Of a DNA stretch of 64,000 nucleotides, positions 1 to 11,713 are shown in pieces; positions within the stretch are counted from its first letter, which is position 1, and every line of letters starts with the position of its first letter. A program made the translations under genes and the position numbers. The stretch covers positions 204,759,013 through 204,823,012 of the forward strand of contig OY755038.1 of assembly GCA_963576565.1 (NCBI GenBank). Direction: 5' to 3'. This DNA comes from Aspidapion aeneum (lineage: Eukaryota; Arthropoda; Insecta; Coleoptera; Brentidae). The notes beneath the pieces are model-generated. The model was not told where the DNA came from, searched no databases, and saw only the letters and a program-made list of their open reading frames with translations.

Positions 1-886
1 ATAAAGTCGATTTCTGATGCTAATAGCTGTAGCATAACGATCTCACAGACTTTGTATGGTGATAATATGATCATCATAAGTGTTAGATCTCCATTGGGGA
101 CCAGTTCCAAGTCGTCTAGTGTAACCACCAGTTTCCAAGAAACGTGCATAAATAATGTTGGGAAACATATCGCTCACTTCTTCTGTCTTGAATCAACGTA
201 TCCATCATATATAAGTTTTTAGGGTCGCCCACGAAGTGGTGCTGCTGTTTGTATAAAACTTAAATTTATAGTATATAGTTTCGGATCTAAAAACCCCTGT
301 GTTTCTTGGTAGTCTGTGGTATTTGTGCGGTTTCGATGATCGTGAAACACCGTGTATCATTTACCTTGCACTGAAATTAAGAATTAATGTAGGTACTTCG
401 AAGGACTCAAAATAAGTCCTTGATATTTCTTAATTATGTTAATAAAGCAGCGTTAGTGGCCTTCGAAAAGTTTCGTATTAAAAACGCAATTAATATATAA
501 TTTCGTGTTTTTAATTAAGGCCAAATTGATACTTGTAAAGAAAGTTTGGATATTTACACAGTGGGAGGAAATTTTAAACACTTTTCGCCAAGAAAATTGT
601 AATTAGGAAAGCCTTTGTAAAGTGTATTTATTAATTATGATTAATAAAAAATTAGGTTAGATATTCTTTTTTTTTTAATATTTGAATGTGCCCTTTTTTG
701 TCTTTCTAATGAAAAAAAAAAGATATAAGAGATGTAGATTGTCGTGTCCTCTGGTTTTATGGTGGGTTTCTTAAAAATCTAGGGAAAAAAGAAGGAAATC
801 TTGAATAAGCACACTTGATTGTTGGACGCAGTAAATTTTGTTCAATTGGTCGTTGGTAAGAAAAATAAAAACAAAACAAATTCAAA
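1..886. other. AT-rich stretch without recognised gene
   Basis: No open frame of convincing composition and no repeat that recurs in the window was seen. Homopolymeric A and T runs are frequent. It could be intronic or intergenic. Confidence 0.5.
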
Positions 887-1286
887 AGGTGCAAGCTGAA
901 TTTAGGTCCACTTTGCTAGATATATGGATCCAAATGTTTTAAAAATCAATTTTTTGCGATATTCTCGAAAACTAATATTTTAAAAAAAGTCAAGAGTCAA
1001 GATTTTAAAACAAGAGTGAAAAGAAAAAAAAATAAAATTTAATATTAATTTTTTTTAAATGTTAAGTTAGTTGTTTCTTATTTTTATATTATAGACCGAG
1101 TGATTCTGCATATTTTTTCTCTCTTGACTTTTTTTGAAAATGTTTTCGAGGAAATCGCAAAAAACTGATTTTTAGAACATTTGGGGCCTTATATCTAGCG
1201 AAGCTCAAGGGGGATTTTGGCGAAGAATATGTGGGGATGTCTCGAAGATGCTTTAAAATAATTATACAAAAATGCAGCTTGCACCT
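887..1286. mobile_element. 400-bp foldback/MITE-like palindrome
   Basis: The ends are AGGTGCAAGCTG at the left and its inverse CAGCTTGCACCT at the right. Matching continues inward for about 110 bases per arm: a GTCAAGAG block near 990-1000 mirrors CTCTTGAC at about 1120, and 'atatctagc' near 1190 mirrors 'gctagatat' near 920. A spacer of about 120 bases lies between the arms. No coding capacity belongs to it; the short minus-strand frame inside is a by-product. This is the architecture of a non-autonomous foldback element. No target duplication could be fixed, so the superfamily is unknown. Confidence 0.7.
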
Positions 1287-2204
1287 ATTTATTTCCAAGT
1301 TTCATGGTTTTTTTCACCTAGTATGACTGCAGAATTGAACGGGATTGGTGTAACATGCATAAACCAATAAGATGCGGTAATTTGATTTATTTCTCATTTG
1401 AGAAAATTTCAAAAATAGTGCTACTGGGGAGGGATAATAATACCATATCATTGATAATTTTAAAAATTTTGCGTATGAAAAAATAATAAGGTAAAAAAAA
1501 TATTATTTTTTATTAATTTTTGGAGGTTATTTTGAAAGTTATCTCTTCAACTTCCCATTTTATAAAAAAAAATTAATATAATTTTAAATAATTGTTATGA
1601 ATATAGGTATGCCTTACCCTTAAAAGGGTCTTTATACCAGTTAGTAGTGGTGGCAGATTTCCGTTTTTGAAAATCCCCCTTTGTCTTAAATTTATATTAT
1701 CACTAGTAATACCACTAGAGGTTAAATTATTTCAGAAAATTTTTTCGACCTAATTGATATTTTGAAAATAATAGTAATAATAATTTTCTGAAAATATTCA
1801 TTAGCGAGAAAAAATTTACGGATTTAATTTATCCTCGCGTGGTATTCGGTAAGAAAATTCCACACCAAATTGTATAAATTTAAAATTTATTTTTTGACCC
1901 ACAACAATGCCAATTTTTTCTTCGACAAGGCACTAGCAAAACATAGACAGTTTTGATTGACTTAAATATTTAGTTACTATGGCAACTAATATTTTGTCAT
2001 TCTACCTACCTACATTAAAAACTAAAAGCTGATTTTTTATTTTTATGACTACAACAAGAATAGTTAAAAATTTTATTTATTTCATTTTCATATACTTACG
2101 TTCAGGAACAAATTTAGTTTCTTCGCAGTTTCAGCACCAATTATATTAATTTCTACGTATTTTAGTTTCATGAAAATAGCAGTTCAGAATGTAATAGTAG
2201 TTTA
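1287..2204. other. AT-rich stretch; diverged tandem-unit relic near its end
   Basis: No gene seen. Bases 2085-2170 resemble part of the ~195-bp unit found at 2970-3557 (cagtttc.gcaccaa, then 'atttctac'), so an isolated diverged unit may sit here. Confidence 0.4.
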
Positions 2205-2325
2205 CCTAACTAGTGCGGAAAGTGCCTCTTTTCCGCACGCGATTGCAGATGGCCAAACGACGCGATAGCGGAGTTTGGCCAGCAATCAAGTGCGGAAAAG
2301 ACACTTTACGCACGAGTTAGGTACA
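2205..2325. repeat. GTGCGGAA palindrome (first copy)
   Basis: An imperfect inverted repeat. Left arm: CCTAACTAGTGCGGAAAGTG and a following cgcacgcgattgc block. Right arm: gcaatc, then AGTGCGGAAAAG and gagttaggta. The loop holds its own hairpin, GGCCAAAC against GTTTGGCC. It shares TTTTCCGCAC blocks and a 'cttatagaaaaaatatttt' neighbour with the cluster at 2830-2950, so both probably derive from one element family. Confidence 0.65.
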
Positions 2326-2829
2326 CTATTTTTTCTATAAGCGTGAGGAAAAAACTAAAAATTAATCAGAAAATTATTTATATTCAAAACGTTTTAATCA
2401 AATCAATTATTATTATTCACATTCTAGCGGCTTCTAGAACTGACTGGGGTAGATCTTTGTCCGAAGAATCCATTGAAAATCTGATTTTTTGTTTGAAAAA
2501 TTCAAAAGACGCTTGTATCTGCAAAATTGGCTTTGTTTTGACAGTTTGTTTGTACTTTGTTGCTATGGTGATTTAAGATGCCAAATCTAAAACCACTAGT
2601 GTTCATTGTTGTTTGACATTGACAATGACGATATTTATACCGGGGAGGTTTAAAACTTATAATTTGAACCTATTTTACTGAAAACTTTATTTTATCGAAA
2701 ATATTGAAAATATAGCAGAATTTTAGTCAATTTGAATATTTTTAGGATATTTCGTGTGCTAGGAAAGATACAAATGTATTTTGAACGGTCTAAATGTTAT
2801 AGAACACCTCAAAATCGTAACAAATTTAC
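2326..2829. other. AT-rich spacer between the GTGCGGAA clusters
   Basis: A 77-codon plus-strand frame (2343-2576) exists but shows no domain and no biased composition. It is more likely the interior of the element whose ends are the two GTGCGGAA clusters. Confidence 0.35.
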
Positions 2830-2950
2830 TTTTCCGCACTAGTGCGGAAAAAATATTTTTCCGCACTAGTGCGGAAAAGTGGCACTTTCCACACTAAAAT
2901 GCGTGCGGAAAAGTGGACTTTTCCGCACGCTTATAGAAAAAATATTTTAT
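2830..2950. repeat. GTGCGGAA palindrome cluster (second copy)
   Basis: Two copies of the palindrome TTTTCCGCACTAGTGCGGAA lie in a row, followed by GTGCGGAAAAGT facing ACTTTTCCGCAC. Each block can form a strong stem. The downstream 'cttatagaaaaaatattt' is the inverse of the sequence after the first cluster at 2325-2345, which suggests that the two clusters are opposite ends of one inverted-repeat element. Confidence 0.65.
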
Positions 2951-2969
2951 TCTCTTATTTTATGTCAAT

Positions 2970-3570
2970 TTTGGGTTACTACTTACAAGTGGTAGAAAAT
3001 TATAATTTTATCAATTTTTACATAGGTACATAGATAAATTTAGTATGCATTACAGTTTGGGCAGCAATGGCTTCTCAGCCTTTTGATGTTAGTTCCTACT
3101 TATTGTAGTTACACAGAAGTATCATTTTACAAGAAAGAATATCATAATCTTTAATTTTTTAGTAATTTTGAGCTACTACAAGTGGTAGAAAATAAAAATG
3201 TATTAGTTTTTCATATAGGTACATCAACACGTTCAGTTCGCTAACAGTTTCGTCACCAATGGATTGTTAGCCTATCTGTTGTTGATTTCTACTAATTGTA
3301 GTAACACAAAAATACCATTTTACGATATAAAATATTATCCATTATCTTCCATTTTGTAGTTACTTGTGGCTACTACATTTGGTAGAAAATTATAATTTTG
3401 ATGATTTTTTTATAAAGGTACGTGAACAGATTTAGTTTGTGTCGCAGTTTCGCCAGCAATTTTAGCCATATAAATTGTTGATTTCTACTTATTGTAGTTG
3501 CACGAAAATAACATTTTAAGACTCAACACAGTACATTATTCAGATTTGCATAAGTTTTGTGTTACTACAA
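2970..3570. repeat. Three tandem ~195-bp units plus partial fourth
   Basis: Unit starts near 2970, 3163, 3358 and 3557. Every unit has the same order of blocks: a 'ctacta..tggtagaaaat' start, a 'cat.taggtac' middle, 'cagttt.g.cagcaat', then 'gttgatttctac.tattgtagt..cac' and 'cattttac'. The units differ by substitutions and small indels, so the array is not fresh. It ends directly in the minisatellite at 3650. Tandem units next to a simple repeat are typical of non-autonomous Helentron/DINE-like elements, but no terminal hairpin of that class was confirmed. Confidence 0.65.
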
Positions 3571-3639
3571 ATGGTAGAAAATTGTTTTTTTGCGTTTTTA
3601 TCAATTTCTTATATGGGCTTTATTCGAGCTTTCAACAGT

Positions 3640-4010
3640 ACTGTACAAATTTCACAACAGGACCCGACAGTACCACGACAGGATTCAACAGTACTCGACA
3701 GTACACGACAGTACCCAACAGTACTCGACAGTACCACGACAGGACCCAACAGTACTCGACAGTACATGACAGTACCCAACAGTACTCGACAGTACACGAC
3801 AGGACCCAACAGTACCCGACAGTACACGACAGTACCTAACAGTACACGACAGGACCCAACAGTACCCAACAGTACACGACAGTACCCAACAGTACTCGGC
3901 AGTACACGACAGGACCCAACAGTACTCGACAGTACCCAACAGTACACGACAGGACGTAACAGTACGATAGAAGCAAACAGTACTCGACAGTACTCGACAC
4001 AACCGTCTAA
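3640..4010. repeat. ACGACAGTAC-type minisatellite, first block
   Basis: About 35 units of a 10-11-base repeat, variants of CAGTACACGA, CAGTACCCAA, CAGTACTCGA and CAGGACCCAA. Because it is stop-free on both strands in several frames, it creates long repetitive open frames (Thr/Ser/Gln/Tyr-rich or Val/Leu/Cys-rich). These are artefacts of the repeat and not genes. Confidence 0.9.
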
Positions 4011-4043
4011 CCTGAAACAGTGGCGTAGATGCGAAAAGACAGG

Positions 4044-4068
4044 ATGACCTTTTTTTGTTTTTTTTTTT

Positions 4069-4103
<35 letters not shown>

Positions 4104-4228
4104 GTCGCAAGATTTGTGAGCGCGGTGCGGTTCCCCAAAGATGATGAGTTTTTTTTTTTTTTTTGGTCGCAAGATTTGTGAGCGCGGTGCGGTTCCCCAA
4201 AGATGATTTTTTTTTGCTCGCATGTTTT
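4044..4228. repeat. Poly-T tracts with duplicated 44-bp module
   Basis: Long T tracts alternate with two near-identical copies of a module starting GGTCGCAAGATTTGTGAGCG and ending ccccaaagatgat (about 4102-4146 and 4165-4207). The GC-rich module is unlike its surroundings. It splits one minisatellite into two blocks, so it is probably an insertion that later duplicated between T tracts. Confidence 0.75.
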
Positions 4229-4269
4229 TTGAGGGCGCGCTTTGTCCTTGTCGGACCCCCACAAGGCAC

Positions 4270-4445
4270 GACGACAGTACTCAACAGGACCCAACAGTAC
4301 TCGACAGTACACGACAGTACCCAACAGTACACCGACAGGACCCAACAGTACTCGACAATACACGACAGTACCCAACAGTACTCGACAGTACACGACAGTA
4401 CCCAACAGTACTCAACAGGCCCCAACAGTACACGTCAGGACCCAA
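4270..4445. repeat. ACGACAGTAC-type minisatellite, second block
   Basis: About 16 further units of the same minisatellite as at 3640-4010, in the same orientation. Confidence 0.9.
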
Positions 4446-5915
4446 GTCCTGTTGGACGCTGTACAAAATTTTAGGGTGCCGATGACCCCTCGGCTTTATT
4501 AGTATATCATTTATACCCATGCAGTGCAAAAATGGGAAATAAAATCGTGTCCAATACCACAAAGTATATTCCACTTAAAGTCCAGCTTTTTCGTCTTTAA
4601 CAAGAAAGGAGGTAAAAAAGAGGTGTCCGAAGAATACAAAAAAAATCGTAAATATGTAATTGGAATGTGTAAAAATTGAATAAATAAATTAAAACCTAGT
4701 GTCAAAACATTATCTTGTCATTAAGACGTCAAAAAATTTCCGATTTAATTCGCTGTTGGGTACTCATTAGGAAAAAATTTCCACTAAAATTCGTGCGTTG
4801 CTATGGTGATGACAAAAAAACACATTTTGATTGGTTAAAAAATAGTGGTGAGGAATTTTCATTTTTATTTGTATAAAATGTTGATTTTTATTCCCAATAA
4901 TAAATTACATGACTAAAAAGAAATCCAAATGTTTAGCAAACCGTGATGCCTTTAGCTTAAATTTTTAAATAAAATTTACAGCGATAAATATTGCAGTTGC
5001 TATTTTCTCAGATGAACGTCTTTATAATTGTGTAGTGGAAATTAATTTCCGTTATTTCCTATTGCACTTTTCCTCGCGTAACCTGCCTGCTAGACGGTAC
5101 CAAAAGAAAAGACGGAAAAGCAGATCACGCTTGAATTGACCTGGAAAGAGTCCCAGCGGCAAACGAAATTAAAAACCTACAAACCGAAAATGGCACATTT
5201 CCAGATATAGAATTAGGTGGGAAACAGAATGGTCTACACGAAAATCTCGATAAATAAAATAAAACATTTAAGCTCAAAACTATCGCCTGTTTGTTACAAG
5301 AGGTGAATATTAGGACAAATTTACTTAAGGTCTTCTATAGCACTTTTAAAAAATAAAAAATGCCAAAAGAATTATTGAGGAATGAACGCAAGAGAAGATA
5401 AAGATAGGTTAAAAGTAATAAGTTTATGAAGCTTAAGAGGCAACAAAACAGTAAACAATTAGACTTATTTGGGAATAAAGATAAACAACAATAATAAAAT
5501 TTTTAATGTAATATAAAAAAAAGCTAAAGAATAGACTTAAACAAAAAACAACTAAGAAATACAAAAAACGAAATAATAAGAAATCTACAAGATCAATTGA
5601 GAAATTAAAAATCTTAGATATATGGGGAATTTATCAAAGAATAACAGATGACAGATATCACCCAGTACGGACATACCAAATGACTGATTTAGACGTCTCT
5701 TATCCCAGCACAGTGTTCTAAACGACGCCGTCGGCCGTACATGCATTTTTATTATATTAACATCATTATTTACACCGACAAAATTAATTCGGGAAAAATC
5801 CAAATAATACAATCTATCGAGATCCGCCAGAGACTGATCTGTTCAAGCGTACCCGCAATGCTGGCGCAGGGGTTGATAGAACCGCCTGTAAAGCCACTTG
5901 TAAAGAATAGTAAAA
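4446..5915. other. No recognised gene; short GC-richer patch
   Basis: Mostly AT-rich. Bases 5100-5262 are richer in GC and open in one plus frame over about 54 codons apart from one stop, with no domain recognised. It could be a decayed element or an exon remnant. Confidence 0.3.
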
Positions 5916-6720
5916 TTAGCTCGCACCTCCGCTAAAAAATAGTCACAACTCAAAAAACATTGTTTTGAGAAAATCGCTGTTAAAGAATGTAGTTCATTAG
6001 AGAAATTCATTTTTCACTTACATAAAAAATTACGAGTTAACATGTTATTTTATATCAACAGCAACCTATTATATTAACTCAATGTAATTGGTGCAGTACA
6101 TTTCTGAGAAAAAATGATTTTTGTCGTTTTTAGTAAAAATAAGACATAAACCCGATATTGTGACACTTTTTTAGAACAAGGCATCATGACGTTGTAAATC
6201 AGGATGTCACGCAGGATGGTAAATATTATAAAAAAAGAAAACAAATAAAGAAGAAACTTTGTATTTATTTTTACGAGTTATAAAATGCTGAATAACAACT
6301 GGGAATGTGATTATTCTCTAATAAATTCAAAAGATTTTTTTTCTTATCCTCTTTAACTCTAAGTACAGTGAACAATTCGAAAAAACAGTCACAACACAAA
6401 AAAGAACAGTATTTTACTTGTTATATGGGTCAGATTTAAGCAATAGTTCACACGAAAACCTTCACAACTCGAAATGTGACTCTTTTGAGGATGAAACTCC
6501 ACGTTCACGCTGTTATAAAGTCAGAAGTGACACTGTAAAGGAACGCATCCTAAGCTAAACTGGACAAAATAAAAGAGTCACATCGCCATTTCGCGGTGAA
6601 TTTTCGAAACATAAATGTGACGCTTTTATGGAAGAAAGTACAAGTTATTTCGATGATGGCGGCAATAACGGCGATTTTTGAGTTGTGACTCTTTTTCAGC
6701 GGGTGTGCGCTGATCTCACA
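5916..6720. mobile_element. TIR element, ~800 bp, non-autonomous
   Basis: Left terminus CCGCTAAAAAATAGTCACAA (about 5929 on) is matched by the inverse of the right terminus, CCGCTGAAAAAGAGTCACAA (about 6677-6705), followed on both sides by CTCAAAAA. Weaker similarity extends outward (GCTCGCACCT against GCGCACAC). Inside, the GTGAC/GTCAC core recurs (about 6475, 6521, 6577, 6616), as in elements with subterminal transposase-binding repeats. No transposase was recognised and no target duplication was fixed. Confidence 0.6.
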
Positions 6721-9147
6721 TACACCTTCTGGTGCATTGTGATACCACAGATGCATGAAAATAATTTACCAAAGTAACTTAACCCTTTCAGTGTTAATAT
6801 GAGGTACAGAGAGGTTGAGGGCTAAAGCTCGATCACCAGAGCTAGCCATTTATGATTTTTTAAAAACCTTAGTTTTAAATCTTAATCAAAGAAGAGCAAG
6901 CGTTTAGTACGCTGATGACTCAACATGTTCTGAGGAAAAGCAGACGCTTGTATTTTTAATGTGAGATTTAATTAGGCTCACTGAAATGGCCTAAACCATC
7001 CCTAATACAGAGCAAGTGATTTTAGGTTGATAACAAACAGGCAAAGCTATAGAGTTTTTTTTCAATTTAAAGATCAGATGTTGTGGTTCTGATTTTACAA
7101 CTAGGTTTTAATTACATTCTGGTTATCTGTAATTCTGAGCTTGAGCTTACCAAAAAGACCCAAGGGATCACGCCTTTGCACTTGATGTCGCCATAGCCGC
7201 CTTTGCCATTGTCGTGTGCGGCCCTTTACTCGCCCTGTTTCAATAAAATCAAATAATTAGGGCGCACATAAAAGACCGCAGCACTAATGTATCAAAAAAG
7301 ATTTTGATAAATTCTCCAGTCACTTTTCTTATTCCTTTTTTTTTCCACATTTCGGATTCGTTGGAATTTGCCTTTTTCTAAACTGTGTACACAATTTGTT
7401 TTATTGTATTAACGTCTAGTTTTGTTTTTAGCATTATTTAGTTAGGTTTATTTTATTTTGTTTACTACCTCACACGGCGTCACTCTGTTTACTCTTTAAA
7501 TTAGCGTAGGAATCATACGATTATCTAGAAGCTAAATCGCTTTTCGCGAGTCTATCTTTATGTTTTTTTTTGCACATTTAAAATTATTTAAGAATCCTTT
7601 TACTCGAGATTCAAACTTATCGTAGAGCTTTGAAATTTGGTACACTAATAGGCATCGACAGAGTAAATCAAAATGGATTCTTGCATTTTTTCGATTTGAG
7701 GCCCCCACTCCCCGCTATAGGCATCAATATGTCGAAACAGAAAATTTGACATGGCGTAATTAGTTTACACCTGGAAGACACAATTTTAACGGTAATGATT
7801 TATGATAATTTTTTTTGCAAGCCCATACAATAGCGCATCTGTCACCGTAACGATAATTAAAATAAATTGTCGGCGTCTTAAAATATGACACTTCAAAGTA
7901 GCACCACTTCTTGAAAAATTTTGATGGTTTTTTGGCAAAAACTCAAAAAGTACCAAACTAATCTAAATTTTTGTTGATATTTATAGATCTTATTAGTAGG
8001 CCCTATCGACAAAGTTATTAAAATAAAAATAATTGAAATTTAAAAAATGCTGTTTTTAAAAAACACAGGGACCTAGTGCATTGTCAATGCACTAAGTAGG
8101 TGACATCTAAAGCCACAAATTAATTTTTTTACCGTAGAAATAGTTTCAATTAAGGGCTGTCAAGTCACAAAATTTTACATAAAAAAGCTGATATCTCAAA
8201 AACAACTGAATCGATTCCGATCTGGTTTTTGGTTTTCTCAATAAGACCAACATTGCTATGATTCTTATAAAAAAGTTTTTCCCAACTTTGAAAAAAGTGG
8301 ACGGGGTAGGTCCCTAAAAACTTGATTTAAAAAAAAAGGTTAGTCTAGTGTTTTGATGTTGGGTATCTTCTTTTTAAAAGGTGTATCTTGGTTTTTCTGT
8401 AAACCAACTGCGACGACTACTTGCTCGCACTGTTTATGGTGTCATGTTCCAAAAATATAATTTATTGTTTGAGAATCACCGACTTGCCTGCTCAAGAGAT
8501 TTTATTGCTTAGCGGACTTCATACAGCGTACCGACTTTATTAGATTTTGATTCAAAAGAAAAGGTTACAATTATTATTTAACCACTTTTATCTTAAAACT
8601 ATCAGTTATGCATAATTTTGCTTGTTGTATCGATTTCTGTTTAAAAATTTTCTTTTTGTATTTAAAACATTTAAGCCTGTGGCGCATGTCTCTTTTTGAT
8701 AAAAAGTGCGTCATTGTTCTGGAAAAATAAAAAAAGGTGTCTGTTTAACGTGAAAGATTTTTGATACCTGCGGCGTATTTTTCCGGATTCCAACTTTTTT
8801 CTGTAGGTTTTTAGCTATCAAAATAGTTTGCTTTGTATCTATTTTCGCCTGCAAACAGTATTATTCCTTCAATATTTTCTGAAAATTTTGTCTCCGCCGC
8901 ATTTGCTTATGAAATGTATGCTCCTTTTTTTAAAATTTTCATTTGTGGTTTAAGAGAAACTACTAATAATTCTCTAGGAAAAGTACTCAATCAGGCCAGC
9001 AAACCTACTTTTGAGGCTTCATACCACCTCTGCCGTCCCCCTAGGGTCTCGCCCCCTACTGCGTTCCCCACCTACGCTGCCCCACTGTAGTCCAGCATTA
9101 TTTTTAAAAAACTTAAATTAATTAATAGGTAATTAACTTTAGCGAAT
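6721..9147. other. No recognised gene
   Basis: AT-rich. Small items: a hairpin AGTGCATTGTCAATGCACT at about 8076; two stretches like the recurrent 'actcaaa..gaaatttggtac' module (about 7605-7660 and 8190-8235); a GC-rich patch at 9020-9090 with no identifiable product. Confidence 0.4.
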
Positions 9148-9270
9148 GTGATACGAAACTCAATAACCAGAATAACACTTTAAAATTCTGCTTGTCGGTA
9201 AAATTAAGTGAATTATTTACTTTTAGGAACAAGCAGAATTTTAATTTATTATTCCGGTTGGGTATCACCT
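9148..9270. mobile_element. ~120-bp palindromic mini-element
   Basis: Left arm GTGATACGAAACTCAATAAC then 'aaattctgcttgt'; right arm ACAAGCAGAATTTTAAT then 'ccggttgggtatcac'. The arms of about 45 bases flank a ~35-base loop. The size and shape fit a very short MITE. Confidence 0.6.
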
Positions 9271-9839
9271 CGTTTAATGAATGCAGTTAAATAAAACTGA
9301 CTAAGTTGACTTTTCGCGATTTGAGTTTAGGTTTACCTACGTACCTAAACCGGCAACGTTGATTTTACGATTATTTGTTCTCTCGTGCAATCCTTATGGC
9401 CCATACAAAAATCCTACCCCTAGATAGAAGGCTGGCCACGCTGAATGTCATATTCCTCAGGTTACATATAGCCAAGATGATGCATGCAGTATATCACTTT
9501 CATTTTACTTCTCTTTCAATATCATCGTTTGGCCCTTGACGTCTCAAGTCTTCTAATTATTTTAACCCGACAACTTAAACCAGAACAGGACTGTTGTGAG
9601 TTGGGTATGGTGTATTTATATACAATTTTTTGTATTCTTAATTTTTACTATAAGTAATTTTGAATGCAGCATTTTTTTTTATCTTACTTTTAGTCAACTG
9701 ATAGTTCCTCAGGACGACGGCCCTCCAAGATTATGGGTGATACCTGTTCCACATCATTTGGATAAAAATGTTGTATTCCTTTAAAGAAATAGGTCTCGAA
9801 TTGAGCCACGCGTTCATAAACATGAAACAGTATTTTACC
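9271..9839. other. No recognised gene
   Basis: A 62-codon plus frame (9596-9784) is present but shows no domain. Nothing else was seen. Confidence 0.4.
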
Positions 9840-10250
9840 TCCCGTGACGTACGGGTCTGAAGAATGGACTCTCGAGCCAATTGCAGACAGGAGACTTTGA
9901 GATGTACTTGTATAGACCTATGCTAAAGATATCGTGGGTACAAAGAATACCCAATGAATCTGTACTTGACCAAATGCGCAAACCACTTTAATTTCTCATC
10001 ATAATCAAAGAAAGAAAGACCAGATACATTGGGCATGTAATGAGGGATGAGAAATATAAGCTGCTTAGGCTGATAATCGAGGGAAAGATAGAAGGCAGAA
10101 GATTAGTTAGAAGACGACAAAACTCTTGGTTAAAAGACATGAGAAGATGGTTCGGCTGCACGTCTACTGATATTTTCTGAGCAGCGGCTTCTACTTCTAT
10201 AATTATGAATGCAAGATGGATTGCCAACCTTCGATAAGGAGATGGCGTAC
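9840..10250 (+). pseudogene. LINE reverse transcriptase, C-terminal fragment (A)
   Basis: Plus-strand translation with frameshifts reads EEWTLEP, then FEMYLYRPMLKISWVQRIPN, then RYIGHVMRDEKYKLLRLIIE, GKIEGRRLVRRRQNSWLKDM and RRWFGC, ending near NARWIANLR. This order (Y/F-EMW-YRRML-ISW, GHVMR, GK-GRR--GRR-SWL) is the C-terminal thumb/connection part that follows the RT domain in insect non-LTR retrotransposons. The catalytic FADD region is absent, so this is a 5'-truncated copy. Internal stops and a frameshift near 9895 show that it is dead. Confidence 0.8.
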
Positions 10251-10959
10251 TAAGAAAAAAAAAGAAAAATCACCACGCAGGAAAATATTAAATAAAATGC
10301 GGATCATTATCCAATTTTTAAATTTGTTAGGCGTTACTTTGGTATAACTAATAACTAAAGTCCTTTTCAAAAAATAATAATTACTTATTGTATGTATAAA
10401 TAAAATATTTGCTTTGCAAAATCACACACAATAATTCGCTGATTATAATTTCACCAAAAATTTATGATGATACATACCAATTGAATCTGTGTGTGTAATT
10501 GCTAAATACCAAAACTCTATAATAAATTATTACCAAACCAAAATAATGCAAGAAAAGCAATAAATAGAAAATTAATAATTTCTGATAAATACCTATTTGC
10601 TTTATTAATTATACAGTGTGAATCAAAGAAAAACGAAAAAATGTCGATAGTTTTGCAAGCATGCAAAAGTTCTTTCTCTTTGAATTAAACACATTTACCA
10701 GTATTTACTTAGTAGACCTTAAAACTTAACATTTTAGACCGGGTATAAGAATAAAGCCTATAGACTTAATTCCGACCGGTTTAAGTGTATTTTTTAATAC
10801 TCACAGGTCCAATAACTGCAAAGATTCGGTGCACCCTAATATGCAATATGATAGTAAGCATTTCTTAGTAAGTTTTCTCTCACAAAAATTCAAATTAACT
10901 TTAGAAATAAAGAAAAACCACATAAAAATTTTTTAACGAAATGTCATGTTTTGTCGTAA
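10251..10959. other. No recognised gene
   Basis: AT-rich sequence following the LINE 3' end; nothing recognised. Confidence 0.5.
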
Positions 10960-11713
10960 GATTCTTATTAAAGATAGTATCAAATTGTAGTACCAGTACC
11001 AGTACAAAAATTTTCAAAGCTAAATAATACATAAATAACTTAAAGCTATGTCTATAGATGCATTACCGTATTAAATACGTAACAATATTTAAATATTGTA
11101 AAAAGCATAAGATATATTAGAATCCCTTTACAATTACACATCTACCAAAACATTGAACATCGGTTTAGTCATAGCTAACTTGTCTAAAAAATTAACATGT
11201 AAAATATAGCGGACAACTGACAGTGACTTTTTTATTGGACATCTCCTAGTGACGTTTGGAGGTTTAAATATGACTACCATTTTTAAATCAAGATATTATT
11301 TTTTTATATTTTTAACGTATGTGTGGAATTAATGTATTTATGAACAATTTATATAAATATTAAAATCTGTAGCATTCACGGGAAAAATAAGTTAAATCGT
11401 CAACCAAAATCTAGACTTGTAGACCTGGGATTGTAGCACTTAGCACTGTACTCATAAGTAGAACCCTTAGCAAATACTGGTGGTTGTGTTTTATATAATG
11501 CTAGTCTTGTCACTAAGTTATTATTTTTACTAAAAAAGTTAACAAAATGGTTAGCTCCTTATATCTCATCGTTTTAATTGTATTGTTTCAGTTATTTTAT
11601 TAAAAATAGTTTTAAAAGGAGGTTAAGTGATCAAAGTGGGTCAACGATAATATTCTGTACCTTACTTTTTATTTGACATAAATTTATTTATTAATTTCGC
11701 AATAGTTTTACTA
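10960..11713. repeat. Tandem duplication, unit 1 (754 bp)
   Basis: Starts GATTCTTATTAAAGATAGTA and ends just before the same words recur at 11714. It holds the intact 'empty' sequence at 11450-11475 (AGTAGAACCCTTAGCAAATA) that is interrupted in unit 2. No protein frame seen. Confidence 0.8.

Noticed and set aside
3498..4502. Long open frames of 86-246 codons on both strands.
   Set aside because: They follow the 10-11-base minisatellite and poly-T tracts; repetitive Tyr/Val/Leu/Cys or Thr/Ser/Gln text without domains.
6897..6950. A hammerhead-like string: CAAGCGT, CTGATGA, CTCA...TGAG, GAAA, ACGCTTG.
   Set aside because: The cores and a closing stem are present, but the eight bases between CAAGCGT and CTGATGA cannot form stem I, and in the other topology the cleavage-site base would be G, which is not allowed. 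Probably chance.
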